Below are positions 37,858 to 46,778 of a stretch of 64,000 nt of DNA, piece by piece. The notes under the pieces are model-generated. The model had not been told where the DNA came from. It worked only from the letters and a program-made list of their open reading frames with translations, and ran no database searches. The stretch comes from Bacteroidales bacterium (GTDB lineage: Bacteria > Bacteroidota > Bacteroidia > Bacteroidales > Muribaculaceae). The stretch spans positions 1 through 64,000 of the forward strand of contig CAAGGJ010000053.1 in the NCBI GenBank assembly GCA_900769345.1, in the 5' to 3' direction. The translations under genes and the position numbers were made by a program. Each line of letters starts with the position of its first letter. Within the stretch, counting starts at the first letter, position 1.

Positions 37858-39102
37858 TCACTCAAATCTCATAGTAGTGGTAGGCTTAATGCTCGAGATA
37901 ATGTGTGAAGGTCCCAAAAGAGTGAGATATGAAATCACCAGTATGCACACATTGAGCACGATAAGTGTGACGATGTTAATTTCGATAGGGACATAAGCCA
38001 TATAGTAGGCTTCAGGGTCGAGTTTTACAATATGAAAGAGTTTTTGAATCACCGAAAGACCTATGCCAATGACATTTCCGAGGATTATCGACTTGAATAT
38101 TACCTTGTGAGTGAGATAGATGAAAATTTTGCGAATGGAACTATTGCTTGCGCCAATGGTTTTGAGCAATCCCACCATTTTAATCCTTTCGAGCACTATC
38201 ATCAGCAGTACGGAGATCAATGTGAATGCCGACACTGCCGCCATCAATATGATGATTATCACTACATTCATGTCGAGTAGATCGAGCCAAGAGAAGAATG
38301 AAGCATTGTTGCCAAGAGTATTGGTAACATTATAGGCAGTGTCGCTGGTCCTATCGATGAAACAAGCCTTAGCCAAGGCAGTGTAGATGGAGTTGCTTTC
38401 ATCGATGATATTGTCGACATCTGTAGCATTGATTGCTACATAACTGCCTTCTCCGGGTAGCCATTTGTTGAGACCTTGCACAAATGCAATGTTGCCCAAC
38501 ACATAATTAGAGTCAAATTCGTTGAAATTGGTGCAATAAATGCCTGTTATAGTGCATTTGCGAGTCTTTATCTTATTGCCAATGTGATAAGCAAAGAACG
38601 AATCTCCCACTTTTAGGTTAAGCAGTAGGGCAGTTTTTTGAGAAATAACCACCTCGTTGATTTTGTCGATCTGAGGTATGCGACCCTCGATGAGTGATTT
38701 CGATATTTCACTCCAATCGAAATGCTCGTCGGTGCCTCGGAAAGCTATGCCTTTAAAATCGTTGTCGGTTTTTATGATAATAGGCTGTTCGGCGATGAGC
38801 GACACCGATTTCAGGTTGGCATCTACGGATTGTATGATGGGCAAAACCTTGGCAATGTTTACTATTGAAACACCGGTGGAATCGTTGATATTGGCATTCG
38901 ACACCTTAATATGAGCATCTAAAGCGAAAATCTTATTAGATATTTCCGATTTAAATCCGCTTACTATGGTTAGTGATAATATCATCACCGTTATGGCGAG
39001 CACTATGCCAGTGGTGGCAACAGTAAGACTTGGCGACGACTTTTTGTCGTCACCGCATGCCTTAAGCTGCAGGCGTTTTGCTATGAATATTTCGGTTTTC
39101 AA
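37858..39102 (-). CDS. LolC/E-type ABC transporter permease (FtsX family)
   Basis: 414 residues. The N-terminal FIAKRLQL and first transmembrane helix (VATTGIVLAITVMILSLTIVSGF) are typical of LolC/LolE. A periplasmic MacB-like domain (about 50-260) and three C-terminal transmembrane helices follow. The start appears to be TTG (39102): there is no in-frame ATG before the first membrane helix, and a TAATTTTG -7 box (39128-39135, minus) leaves a 20-nt leader. The role is moving lipoproteins from the inner membrane toward the outer membrane, or an FtsX-like export function. No ATPase gene is adjacent. Confidence 0.85.
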   Translation of the reverse strand: MKTEIFIAKRLQLKACGDDKKSSPSLTVATTGIVLAITVMILSLTIVSGFKSEISNKIFALDAHIKVSNANINDSTGVSIVNIAKVLPIIQSVDANLKSVSLIAEQPIIIKTDNDFKGIAFRGTDEHFDWSEISKSLIEGRIPQIDKINEVVISQKTALLLNLKVGDSFFAYHIGNKIKTRKCTITGIYCTNFNEFDSNYVLGNIAFVQGLNKWLPGEGSYVAINATDVDNIIDESNSIYTALAKACFIDRTSDTAYNVTNTLGNNASFFSWLDLLDMNVVIIIILMAAVSAFTLISVLLMIVLERIKMVGLLKTIGASNSSIRKIFIYLTHKVIFKSIILGNVIGIGLSVIQKLFHIVKLDPEAYYMAYVPIEINIVTLIVLNVCILVISYLTLLGPSHIISSIKPTTTMRFE

Positions 39103-39127
39103 AAAATTGATGCTTAAATAATCAATG

Positions 39128-39135
39128 CAAAATTA
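39128..39135 (-). promoter_or_regulatory. Candidate -7 box of the LolC/E-like gene
   Basis: The plus strand reads CAAAATTA (TAATTTTG on the minus strand). The -33 box is not clear. Its position supports the TTG start at 39102. Confidence 0.5.
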
Positions 39136-39209
39136 ATACAAATAGGTGGAATGTCTAAAAAAATCGCTCGTAAGGAACGAAGATATTCGTTAAATTATCG
39201 GAGATTGTG

Positions 39210-39217
39210 TAATTTTG
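39210..39217 (+). promoter_or_regulatory. Candidate -7 box of the membrane protein/smpB unit
   Basis: TAATTTTG matches the -7 consensus and lies 20 bp before the ATG at 39237. No clear -33 box. Confidence 0.5.
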
Positions 39218-39236
39218 CAAAACTAAATGCGAAGAA

Positions 39237-39779
39237 ATGGATTTATTTAAGAAAATATTGTTAATGATAGTATCGCCCAGTATTGGGTGGGAAAAAATCA
39301 ACAAACTTAGCATACCCACTCGTATAATGCTTGGTAGTGTGTTTTATCCTACGCTTGCAGTGGTGGCTGTGTCGGTGTTTGTGCGGTTGTTTTATGATGA
39401 TTTGACTTTGACTCGCGCCCTCATCAATGCTATCATTGCTTTCACGGCATATTTCTTTGCTTTCCACATCAGTAGTGTGGTGATGAACTTCTTCTTGCCG
39501 GGAGAGAATCAAGAAGCTAAAGATCGCATGGACAATTTGCTATTATTTGGTCTGGAGTATTTGGCAATATTGTATGTGATAAGCAATTTCATGCCGAGCA
39601 GTTTTGCGGTTCTTGATTTTGCGAAACTTTATGTTGGATTTATTATTTATAAGGGATTGGAGTATATCAACTATGAAGGAAAACCGTTGGTGTTTGTAGT
39701 AGGAACAACAGCAATACTTCTTTTAATCCCTGCAATCATTAGATATATATTGGAGATTAGTCTATGTCAAATAATATAA
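39237..39779 (+). CDS. Small polytopic membrane protein, Yip1-like
   Basis: 180 residues with about five hydrophobic segments. The N-terminal [20 protein letters not shown] and overall pattern resemble Yip1/DUF1282-like proteins of Bacteroidetes, but this is a weak family assignment. Its 3' end overlaps the smpB start by 16 nt, so the two are co-transcribed, although no functional link is known. Confidence 0.75.
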   Translation: MDLFKKILLMIVSPSIGWEKINKLSIPTRIMLGSVFYPTLAVVAVSVFVRLFYDDLTLTRALINAIIAFTAYFFAFHISSVVMNFFLPGENQEAKDRMDNLLLFGLEYLAILYVISNFMPSSFAVLDFAKLYVGFIIYKGLEYINYEGKPLVFVVGTTAILLLIPAIIRYILEISLCQII

Positions 39780-40213
39780 ATATAAAGAACCGTCGTGCAA
39801 CATTCGATTATGAGATAATCGAGACTTTTACGGCAGGCATAGTGCTTACTGGCACAGAGATTAAGTCGATACGTCTCGGCAAGGCGAGTTTGGTGGATAC
39901 GTTCTGCTATATAGAAGGCCGAGGTGTGTGGGTAAAGAATATGTATATAGCCGAGTATTTCTTCGGCAGCTATAATAATCACACTGTGCGCCGCGACCGA
40001 AAACTACTTCTCAATCGCAAAGAGATAGCCGAGATGAACAAGTATAACCAGCAGAGCGGATTTTCGCTGATTCCTATGCGAGTGTTTATCAACGAAAAAG
40101 GTCTTGCCAAGATGGTAGTAGCTATAGCTAAGGGTAAAAAAGAATACGATAAGCGCCAGTCAATCAAGGAGAAAGAAGATAAACGTATGCTTGCGCGCAT
40201 AATGAAGCGATAG
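39764..40213 (+). CDS. smpB: SmpB, SsrA-binding protein
   Basis: 149 residues. The core motifs [24 protein letters not shown] and the basic C-terminal tail ([20 protein letters not shown]) are all present. SmpB delivers tmRNA to stalled ribosomes in trans-translation; tagged products go to ClpXP. It starts inside the preceding membrane-protein gene (16-nt overlap). No ssrA gene was recognised in the window. Confidence 0.97.
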   Translation: MSNNINIKNRRATFDYEIIETFTAGIVLTGTEIKSIRLGKASLVDTFCYIEGRGVWVKNMYIAEYFFGSYNNHTVRRDRKLLLNRKEIAEMNKYNQQSGFSLIPMRVFINEKGLAKMVVAIAKGKKEYDKRQSIKEKEDKRMLARIMKR

Positions 40214-40228
40214 GGGAGTTGTTGACTC

Positions 40229-41455
40229 TTAATTAGTAGCTTTAGTGCAGAGCAGCAGCACCATATCGCCATTGTGCAGAGTGGTTCCGAAAAGATATTT
40301 GTTACCGCCGTCTTTCACTCGAAGGCGGCTTTTTAATTGCACGGCTGTTAATTTGAAGTTGCGTGTAGTTACGTTAAGTTCTTTGTATTCATGCAGTTGC
40401 TTTAATTCTTTGTCTTTAAACGGTATCACTTTCTCTATGATGAAGCATCGTCCCGGCAACTCCTCCACCTGCTTGGCATCGGGGGCAATAAATAGGTGAG
40501 ATGAAACGTCGATTTTTACAAGCGAAGGGTAGAGCGATAGCAATTGCGATGTTTTGCCTGATTTCATAATGCACGCATTCGGTTCGAAAAGTATGTTGCC
40601 CTCGGATGGCACAGCAAACTCGAAATGCTGCGCGTTTTCTTGGTAAATATGCTGAAAATCAGCACGTTGTGTAATGTTGTCAAAATTGATAGTATGAATG
40701 TCAACCGCTTGATTATCAGCACTTTTCAAGAAATTGAGACTAAATAGCAACTCTTTACAACTATTTTTGATGCCAAGAATCCAAATGTCGGTAACATATT
40801 TGAGTTCGAGAACGGATTTCGAAATATCAAGCATAGGCGAAGCCTTGATGATGAGTCGATTGGAGCATCGTTTGATGTGAGGCAACAAATCGATAACATT
40901 AGGCATACAGTCGGCAAATCCAAACATACGTTTGTTGTTGGCATCGCGTCGTGCCGGATCAATGAAAATAGCGCTAAAAAAGTCGGAGCATTGTGAAATA
41001 TATTCTATAGAATCGGCATTGATGACCGTTACATTATGCGCAATGTGCGAAAAGTTGAATTTTCCTATTTCAGCAATTTCTCGGTCAATTTCCAGTGAAG
41101 TAACATTTTTGGCATTTTGAGCTATATAGAAACTATCGACGCCTAATCCCATAGTCATGTCAAGCACTGTGTCACAATCGGCAAAAAGTTCGCCATGAAA
41201 TTTTGCTACTTGCTCAGGTGTGCATTGTTCGGCGCTAATCGATTTAGGGAACAAGTATTTTTCAAATTTTAAAATCTCTGGGAGTTTAGTTTTGGTTTTG
41301 TTGCGACATTCTATTTGAAGCACAGCAAATTTTTTATCAAAGTCTACATCTTCGCGTTTTAAGATTAATCGCGAAGTGTCGTGGCAATCGATGTTCTTAC
41401 GAATGTATTCGAAGAACGAATCGGAGATTGTATGGTTGGCTACAATTTGCAGCAT
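40229..41455 (-). CDS. THUMP-like domain SAM-dependent methyltransferase
   Basis: 408 residues. The SAM motif is VLDMTMGLGVDSFYIA (about 95-110) and a catalytic-region motif IFIDPARRD follows at about 165. The N-terminal part is all-alpha and the C-terminal part has the THUMP-like fold found in Bacteroidetes proteins of this length. It is probably an RNA methyltransferase, but target and position are unknown. It is convergent with smpB (15 bp apart) and has a good promoter upstream. Confidence 0.8.
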   Translation of the reverse strand: MLQIVANHTISDSFFEYIRKNIDCHDTSRLILKREDVDFDKKFAVLQIECRNKTKTKLPEILKFEKYLFPKSISAEQCTPEQVAKFHGELFADCDTVLDMTMGLGVDSFYIAQNAKNVTSLEIDREIAEIGKFNFSHIAHNVTVINADSIEYISQCSDFFSAIFIDPARRDANNKRMFGFADCMPNVIDLLPHIKRCSNRLIIKASPMLDISKSVLELKYVTDIWILGIKNSCKELLFSLNFLKSADNQAVDIHTINFDNITQRADFQHIYQENAQHFEFAVPSEGNILFEPNACIMKSGKTSQLLSLYPSLVKIDVSSHLFIAPDAKQVEELPGRCFIIEKVIPFKDKELKQLHEYKELNVTTRNFKLTAVQLKSRLRVKDGGNKYLFGTTLHNGDMVLLLCTKATN

Positions 41456-41483
41456 AGAGAATAGAAAATTTTGATAATTAGTG

Positions 41484-41514
41484 CAAAGGTAACTATTATG
41501 TTAAAACTAACAAA
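41484..41514 (-). promoter_or_regulatory. Promoter of the THUMP-like methyltransferase gene
   Basis: On the minus strand TTTG (41511-41514), 19-bp spacer, TACCTTTG (41484-41491). Exact consensus match. Confidence 0.8.
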
Positions 41515-41717
41515 ATGCGGAAAACTCAATCAAGTGATATAGTGTTGTATTATAATTAATATTATGTTAAGTAGGTGTAAGAAAGAGTTCGGAATATATC
41601 CCAATCAGATACAATTTTACAATTATAGTTAGTTAGCTTGTGTTAAAACGGTAACGATGAATGATATCCCCTTTTTCGAATAAATCGAAGTGTTATTCGC
41701 CAATTATTGCTTGAAAG

Positions 41718-41733
41718 TTTGTAAATTTACAAA
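41718..41733. promoter_or_regulatory. 16-bp perfect palindrome upstream of ligA
   Basis: TTTGTAAATTTACAAA equals its own reverse complement. It lies 27 bp before the ligA start, where a -7 box would be expected (it contains TAAATTTA). It could be an operator for a dimeric regulator overlapping the promoter. Confidence 0.5.
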
Positions 41734-41760
41734 GTATTTGAATCAATCAGTTCGTCAACA

Positions 41761-43767
41761 ATGGATAATATAAAAGAAAAGATAGAAAATCTGCGTGCTG
41801 AAATCAATAAGCACAATGATAATTACTATATACATAACACGCCAACGATAAGCGACAAGGAGTTTGATACACTATTGCGCACATTGCAAGATCTTGAGAA
41901 AGCGTATCCGGAGTATTACGACCCCTATTCGCCCACTCAACGAGTGGGAAGCGACTTGACTAAGGGTTTTGAGCATGTTGTGCATGAGCGCCCCATGATG
42001 TCGTTAGGCAATAGTTATTCCATAGAGGAAGTAGAAGATTTTCTACGACGTGCGCAGAATGGACTTGATGGAGAAAAATGTCAAATAGTGGGTGAGATGA
42101 AGTTCGACGGAACGTCTATCTCACTAACCTACGAGCACGGGCGCCTTGTGCGAGCCGTAACGCGTGGCGACGGGACTCGCGGTGATGATGTTACTCATAA
42201 CATCATCACTATCAAGAGTATACCGCTACAATTAAAGCCCGGTAATTATCCCGATAAATTTGAGATACGCGGCGAAATTCTCCTTCCTTGGAAAAATTTT
42301 GAAGAATTAAATAGAGAACGACATTTCAACGAGGAGCCACTTTTTGCCAATCCACGAAATGCCGCTGCCGGAACACTGAAGTTGCAAAAATCGTCGGAAG
42401 TGGCTCGACGCGGCCTTGATGCTTATTTCTACTATTTGCTGGGCGATAATCTCCCCTACGATAACCATTACGACAATATGATGGCCGTGAAGTCGTGGGG
42501 ATTTAAGGTAGCTGAGCAGATGAAGATACTTAATTCTATCGAGGAAGTAAATAATTATATAATGTATTGGGACGAAGAGCGCAAGAAACTTCCCGTTGCT
42601 ACCGATGGATTGGTATTTAAAATCAACAATATAGAGCAGCAAATCACTCTTGGATATACGGCAAAATCGCCTCGGTGGGCTATAGCATATAAGTTTGCAC
42701 CTGAGCGAGAGTGCACACAATTGCAATTTGTGTCGTTTGAGGTAGGTCGTACGGGAGTGATTACGCCGGTGGCTAATCTTACACCTGTATTGCTTTCGGG
42801 AACAATAGTGAAGCGTGCATCACTTCACAACGCCGATATTATCAAGACACTCGACATACATGAAAATGATATGGTATATGTGGAAAAAGGTGGGGAGATA
42901 ATCCCTAAGATAGTAGGCGTAGATGAAAAATCGCGAAAAAAAGATTCACTGCCGATACGTTTTGTGACACACTGCCCTATTTGTGGCACTCCATTGGAGC
43001 GCGTGGAAGGCGAGGCGGCTTGGATATGTCCAAATAAATACCACTGTCCTCCTCAGATAGTCGGTCGCATAGAGCACTTTGTGGGGCGCAGAATGATGAA
43101 TATAGATGGGTTGGGTGAAGAACTTGTTTATCAGCTTTTTGCCTCGGGTCGCGTGGAATTTATCAGTGATTTGTATAATCTCACTAAAGAGGATTTGCTC
43201 ACGCTATATGGCATACAGGAAAAATCGGCAGACCGATTATTACAAGGTATTGAGAAATCGAAAGAAGTGCCATTTGCGAGAGTGATTTTTGCGCTTTCGA
43301 TACCCAATGTGGGTGAAACTACAGCCAAACTGCTTGCCAAAGCAGCCGGTTCGATGGATCGCCTTATGGCAATGACTGTTGATGAATTGTCGTCGATTGA
43401 TGAAATAGGTCAGATAATTGCCGAAAGCATAGTGGAATATTTTGCCGAACCAATGAACCGTGAAATCATAGAAAGTCTGCGAATGGCAGGTCTGCAATTC
43501 AAAAATGAAGCTGAGGCAGAGGTGGTTATGAGTGACAAACTGGCCGGTAAAAAGATAGTAATCAGTGGCGTATTTAGCAAACATTCGCGCGATGAATACA
43601 AGAAACTGATTGAACAGAATGGTGGCAAAAATGTCGGGTCGATATCGAGTGCTACTGATTATGTGCTTGCCGGTGAAAATATGGGACCGTCAAAACTGGA
43701 AAAGGCCAATAAGCTCGGCATCAAGATAATTGATGAAGACACTTTCCTCGATATGCTTGCCGACTAA
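41761..43767 (+). CDS. ligA: LigA, NAD-dependent DNA ligase
   Basis: 668 residues. The adenylation motif is KFDG with Lys114 (the usual middle residue is Leu/Ile/Val). The N-terminal Ia domain with NYYIHNTPTISD, nucleotidyltransferase and OB domains follow, then four zinc cysteines (CPICG ... CPNKYHC, about 405-430), helix-hairpin-helix repeats and a C-terminal BRCT domain (about 590-668). It seals Okazaki fragments and repair nicks. A perfect 13-bp hairpin closes the gene. Confidence 0.97.
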   Translation: MDNIKEKIENLRAEINKHNDNYYIHNTPTISDKEFDTLLRTLQDLEKAYPEYYDPYSPTQRVGSDLTKGFEHVVHERPMMSLGNSYSIEEVEDFLRRAQNGLDGEKCQIVGEMKFDGTSISLTYEHGRLVRAVTRGDGTRGDDVTHNIITIKSIPLQLKPGNYPDKFEIRGEILLPWKNFEELNRERHFNEEPLFANPRNAAAGTLKLQKSSEVARRGLDAYFYYLLGDNLPYDNHYDNMMAVKSWGFKVAEQMKILNSIEEVNNYIMYWDEERKKLPVATDGLVFKINNIEQQITLGYTAKSPRWAIAYKFAPERECTQLQFVSFEVGRTGVITPVANLTPVLLSGTIVKRASLHNADIIKTLDIHENDMVYVEKGGEIIPKIVGVDEKSRKKDSLPIRFVTHCPICGTPLERVEGEAAWICPNKYHCPPQIVGRIEHFVGRRMMNIDGLGEELVYQLFASGRVEFISDLYNLTKEDLLTLYGIQEKSADRLLQGIEKSKEVPFARVIFALSIPNVGETTAKLLAKAAGSMDRLMAMTVDELSSIDEIGQIIAESIVEYFAEPMNREIIESLRMAGLQFKNEAEAEVVMSDKLAGKKIVISGVFSKHSRDEYKKLIEQNGGKNVGSISSATDYVLAGENMGPSKLEKANKLGIKIIDEDTFLDMLAD

Positions 43768-43789
43768 GACTCGCATAGACATATAAAAA

Positions 43790-43832
43790 GGAGTCTCGTG
43801 GCGATGACTAACATCAGATGCCACGAGACTCC
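43790..43832. terminator. Bidirectional terminator between ligA and the DUF4251 gene
   Basis: GGAGTCTCGTGGC (43790-43802) pairs perfectly with GCCACGAGACTCC (43820-43832), 13 bp, loop of 17 nt. AAAAA precedes and TTT follows, so it can serve both convergent genes. Confidence 0.9.
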
Positions 43833-43858
43833 TCGGTTTATAGTGCTGAAATGTTGAA

Positions 43859-44386
43859 CTAATTGCCGTTGTAAGGCTGCACTTTGCCATATATTACCAT
43901 GCGCTCGCTATGATAAGGTGAAGTGATATAAGCTTGGGCATCGTCGCTTCCTGCGAATAGGCGAATATCCACCTCGGCATTAGCTCCCGTGCCGAATATG
44001 GTGAAAGTGTAAGAAATGTTGCCTTTCTTATCCACTTTATAGCGAGGCTTGCTTACCGAACCGCGAAGTGTGATGCCACCCAGGCCGTTCAGACCTATAC
44101 GACCATCATCGAAAGCGAGTTGCACCACGCCATCATTGTCGACAACATACACAAAATTGGTTTCGCGACGCGGATTATTGTACATATGTCCCATTCTGCC
44201 CAACGAAATGCGGTCGGCCATAATCACAAAGTGTTTGTTTTGAAGAGCTCTGTCGGCTTTGGCATGTGCCAAAGAGTCGACGCGATATTCCATGGCGCGC
44301 TCTTCGTCGGTTTTCGATGTGCTACAAGAACTTATGACTGCCATGGCAGCCAATAATACAAATAAAGATAATATGTATCGTTTCAT
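43859..44386 (-). CDS. DUF4251 family lipoprotein
   Basis: 175 residues from ATG 44386. The signal peptide ends in ISSC with Cys21 as the lipid-modified residue. The mature protein has the DUF4251 layout: ALQNKHFVIMADRISLG near the start, then beta-rich segments (GGITLRGSVSKPRYKVDKK). The family is Bacteroidetes-specific and uncharacterised. It begins 57 bp after the guanylate-kinase-like gene and is probably co-transcribed with it. Confidence 0.85.
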   Translation of the reverse strand: MKRYILSLFVLLAAMAVISSCSTSKTDEERAMEYRVDSLAHAKADRALQNKHFVIMADRISLGRMGHMYNNPRRETNFVYVVDNDGVVQLAFDDGRIGLNGLGGITLRGSVSKPRYKVDKKGNISYTFTIFGTGANAEVDIRLFAGSDDAQAYITSPYHSERMVIYGKVQPYNGN

Positions 44387-44443
44387 CACTGTCAAAATAA
44401 ATATTTAGGGTTTGTTTATTTGACAAAAAACGACGAAAAAAGT

Positions 44444-44953
44444 TTATTTACCAAACATTTTTTTCTCGATTTGTTTTCTCAAATCGTTGATTGTGCCATT
44501 GTTGGTAATAACTATGTCGTAAAAGTCGTCGTTAAGTTTCAAGCGTTGCTCATCTCGCTTAATGCGTTCGGCATCGACCAACTGCCCTATTTGCTGAGCA
44601 TCTTTTTTGATAAGAATAGTTACAAAATCTATTTCTTTACCAAATTTTTCAAGCATTTCCACGAGGGCTACCTCGTCGATAATGTAGGTGCAACCGCCGT
44701 ATTCCGGTATTTGGTCGATGGTTGTCCAGTAGTGTTTGCCACCGAAATAAGTATAGGCGAGCATACGATCCTTATGAGGAATTTCGTTGTCGGTAACGAA
44801 CCAATGTTCTTTGCCATTGGTCTCGCCCGGGCGCATATCGCGCGTGGTGAATGATACAAGACTCGGTATTCCCAGCTCTTCCATTATCTGAGTAGCGGTG
44901 TTTTTACCGCATCCCGATGCTCCAACTACTGCGTATATCAAAGGTTTTGCCAT
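44444..44953 (-). CDS. Guanylate-kinase-like P-loop protein
   Basis: 169 residues from ATG 44953; a longer TTG reading would lie in the -33 box. Guanylate kinase features are seen: P-loop GASGCGKNT (11-19), SFTTRDMRPGETNGKEHWFV resembling the GMP-binding strand and R-x-PRPGE motif, and a short lid region. The P-loop has Asn in place of the usual Ser/Thr immediately after Lys, followed by Thr. The protein is smaller than Gmk (about 200) and a second copy may provide housekeeping GMP phosphorylation. Substrate uncertain. Confidence 0.75.
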   Translation of the reverse strand: MAKPLIYAVVGASGCGKNTATQIMEELGIPSLVSFTTRDMRPGETNGKEHWFVTDNEIPHKDRMLAYTYFGGKHYWTTIDQIPEYGGCTYIIDEVALVEMLEKFGKEIDFVTILIKKDAQQIGQLVDAERIKRDEQRLKLNDDFYDIVITNNGTINDLRKQIEKKMFGK

Positions 44954-44973
44954 ATTTTTCTGTTTTAATTCTA

Positions 44974-45005
44974 CAAAATTATTTAATTTTGTGTTTACAA
45001 ACAAA
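44974..45005 (-). promoter_or_regulatory. Promoter of the guanylate-kinase-like gene
   Basis: On the minus strand TTTG (45002-45005), 20-bp spacer, TAATTTTG (44974-44981). Exact consensus match. Its spacer contains the -7 box of the divergent CPBP gene. Confidence 0.85.
44984..44991 (+). promoter_or_regulatory. Candidate -7 box of the CPBP protease gene
   Basis: TAATTTTG on the plus strand, 27 bp before the ATG at 45019. It lies 2 bp from the -7 box of the divergent gene. The -33 box is weak. Confidence 0.5.
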
Positions 45006-45018
45006 TAATTGCATCATA

Positions 45019-45882
45019 ATGGACAGTAACAATAGTATTTCTGAAGTGAGTTTTATCAAGAAGATAGGTTTCTTTATCTCCGTATTCTTTGTATGCTTTT
45101 TCTTGACAGCCACATTGTCTTCGTTATTGGTAAGCCGTTTGGGTTCATGCAATACAGCATTTATATCACAAATAGTGCTGCAGAATGTCCTATCTTTTTC
45201 TGTTCCGGCAATTATAGTGGCTGCATTTATTGCAAGGAAACCGTTTGATTATCTTGCTCTTTCGAAATCGCCAAAATGGACGAATATTTTGTTTGTAATA
45301 TTAGTGTATGTGGCAAGTGTGCCAGTTATGAATATGTTGGTGCAACTCAATGAGAGCATCACTCTGCCCCACTCGCTCTCAGCAGTGGAAAAAATACTAC
45401 GCTTATATGAAGAACTTGCGAAATCACTTACAACACAGCTGATTAGTGGACAAAGTTTTACCGGAGTGCTTTGCCTGGTACTTGTATTGGGATGTCTAAC
45501 AGGCTTTGGCGAGGAAATATTCTTCAGAGGTATGCTTACGAGGATATTTATAGATAAACCTATGAACAAGCACCTGGCTATTTGGCTTGGAGCTATAGTG
45601 TTTAGTTTTATGCATTTCCAGTTTTTCGGTTTTGTGCCTCGAGTGCTTATGGGAGCCTTGTTTGGTTATATGCTGGTGTGGAGCGGTTCGCTTTGGGTTC
45701 CGATAATAGCACATACCATCAACAATTCGGTAGTGGTGCTGTCGACATATGCACTCGAACGCGGCTATTTGTGCCAATCGCTTGATCTCTACGGCACTAC
45801 ACAATGCTTGCCATGGCTTGCCATAGTAAGTGCTGCAGCCACGGTGGCCTTGATAAAGTATCGAAATGTTTTCTTTAAATAA
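45019..45882 (+). CDS. CPBP family intramembrane metalloprotease
   Basis: 287 residues with about seven to eight hydrophobic segments. The abortive-infection/CAAX-protease motifs are complete: EExxxR (Glu165, Glu166, Arg170 in GEEIFFRGML), FxxxH (His199 in FSFMHF), and HxxxN (His232, Asn236 in HTINN). Related proteins act in CAAX processing, bacteriocin immunity or membrane proteolysis, and the substrate here is unknown. It is divergent from the guanylate-kinase-like gene, with overlapping promoters. Confidence 0.9.
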   Translation: MDSNNSISEVSFIKKIGFFISVFFVCFFLTATLSSLLVSRLGSCNTAFISQIVLQNVLSFSVPAIIVAAFIARKPFDYLALSKSPKWTNILFVILVYVASVPVMNMLVQLNESITLPHSLSAVEKILRLYEELAKSLTTQLISGQSFTGVLCLVLVLGCLTGFGEEIFFRGMLTRIFIDKPMNKHLAIWLGAIVFSFMHFQFFGFVPRVLMGALFGYMLVWSGSLWVPIIAHTINNSVVVLSTYALERGYLCQSLDLYGTTQCLPWLAIVSAAATVALIKYRNVFFK

Positions 45883-45901
45883 GCGAGAATGTAAGCAACA
45901 A

Positions 45902-46750
45902 TCAAGTAAAATTTTTGCGACGGAATATGAAGTCTCGGCCTAAATATTTTTCGCGTACAATAGGATTCTCAGCAAGTTCTTCGCTTGTGCCTTGGAAAAG
46001 GATTTTACCTTCGAAAAGCAAGTAAGCTCGGTCGGTAATACTGAGAGTTTCGGGCGCATTGTGGTCGGTGATAAGTATGCCAATGTTCTTTTCTTTAAGC
46101 TTATACACCACTCGTTGAATCTCTTCTACCGCAATAGGGTCAACCCCCGCAAAGGGTTCGTCGAGCATGATAAAACGGGGGTTAATGGCCAGACAACGTG
46201 CAATCTCGGTGCGACGACGCTCACCACCCGACAGACGGTCGCCTGTGTTCTTTCTAAATTTTTCAAGACTAAATTCGGCAATAAGCGACTCTAATCGTTC
46301 TTTTTGTTCTTCCGGAGTGGCATCGGTCATCTCCAGAATGCATCGTATGTTCTCTTCTACAGTAAGTTTGCGAAACACGGAGGCCTCTTGAGCCAGATAT
46401 CCAATGCCATGCTGAGCACGCTTATAGACGGGAAACCCGGTGATATTGTAATCGTTAAGAAAAATCTGACCTGAGTTAGGTATTATAAGCCCGGTGGTCA
46501 TATAGAATGTAGTGGTCTTGCCGGCACCGTTAGGCCCGAGCAATCCCACAATCTCGCCTTGGCGCACATTGATCGACACATGGTTGACCACAGTGCGTTG
46601 ACGATATTTTTTTACCAAATCGCTTGTTCGCAGCACCAATTTTCCCTCTTCGCCCAAGCGGTCGAGTTCCTTAAGTTGCTGTTCTTCAGCTTTGCGTTCG
46701 GCGGGAGTTTTAATCTTTGTATATTTCGAGAGTAATGGAATAATTTTCAT
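45902..46750 (-). CDS. lptB: LptB, ATPase of the LPS export ABC transporter
   Basis: 282 residues. Walker A GPNGAGKT at 72-79, signature LSGGERRR at 173-180, Walker B FIMLDEP, and switch His230 in LITDH. The family trait is the Q-loop region [20 protein letters not shown]. The N-terminal extension of about 35 residues (rich in Lys/Glu) is absent from E. coli LptB. It energises LPS extraction with LptF/G. It is separated by 28 bp from udk on the same strand, so probably co-transcribed. Confidence 0.95.
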   Translation of the reverse strand: MKIIPLLSKYTKIKTPAERKAEEQQLKELDRLGEEGKLVLRTSDLVKKYRQRTVVNHVSINVRQGEIVGLLGPNGAGKTTTFYMTTGLIIPNSGQIFLNDYNITGFPVYKRAQHGIGYLAQEASVFRKLTVEENIRCILEMTDATPEEQKERLESLIAEFSLEKFRKNTGDRLSGGERRRTEIARCLAINPRFIMLDEPFAGVDPIAVEEIQRVVYKLKEKNIGILITDHNAPETLSITDRAYLLFEGKILFQGTSEELAENPIVREKYLGRDFIFRRKNFT

Positions 46751-46778
46751 TTTTTTGCATAAAACATTGGTGATGAAA

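Larger units (their letters stand above)
41456..41760 (+). other. 305-bp intergenic region between the divergent methyltransferase and ligA genes
   Basis: AT-rich. It holds the methyltransferase promoter at its left end and a 16-bp perfect palindrome near the ligA start (41718-41733). I see no further gene, tRNA or repeat in the rest. Confidence 0.7.

Noticed and set aside
45019..45882. CPBP gene as an abortive-infection defence gene
   Set aside because: No other defence genes are nearby, and the family is mostly housekeeping or immunity to bacteriocins.
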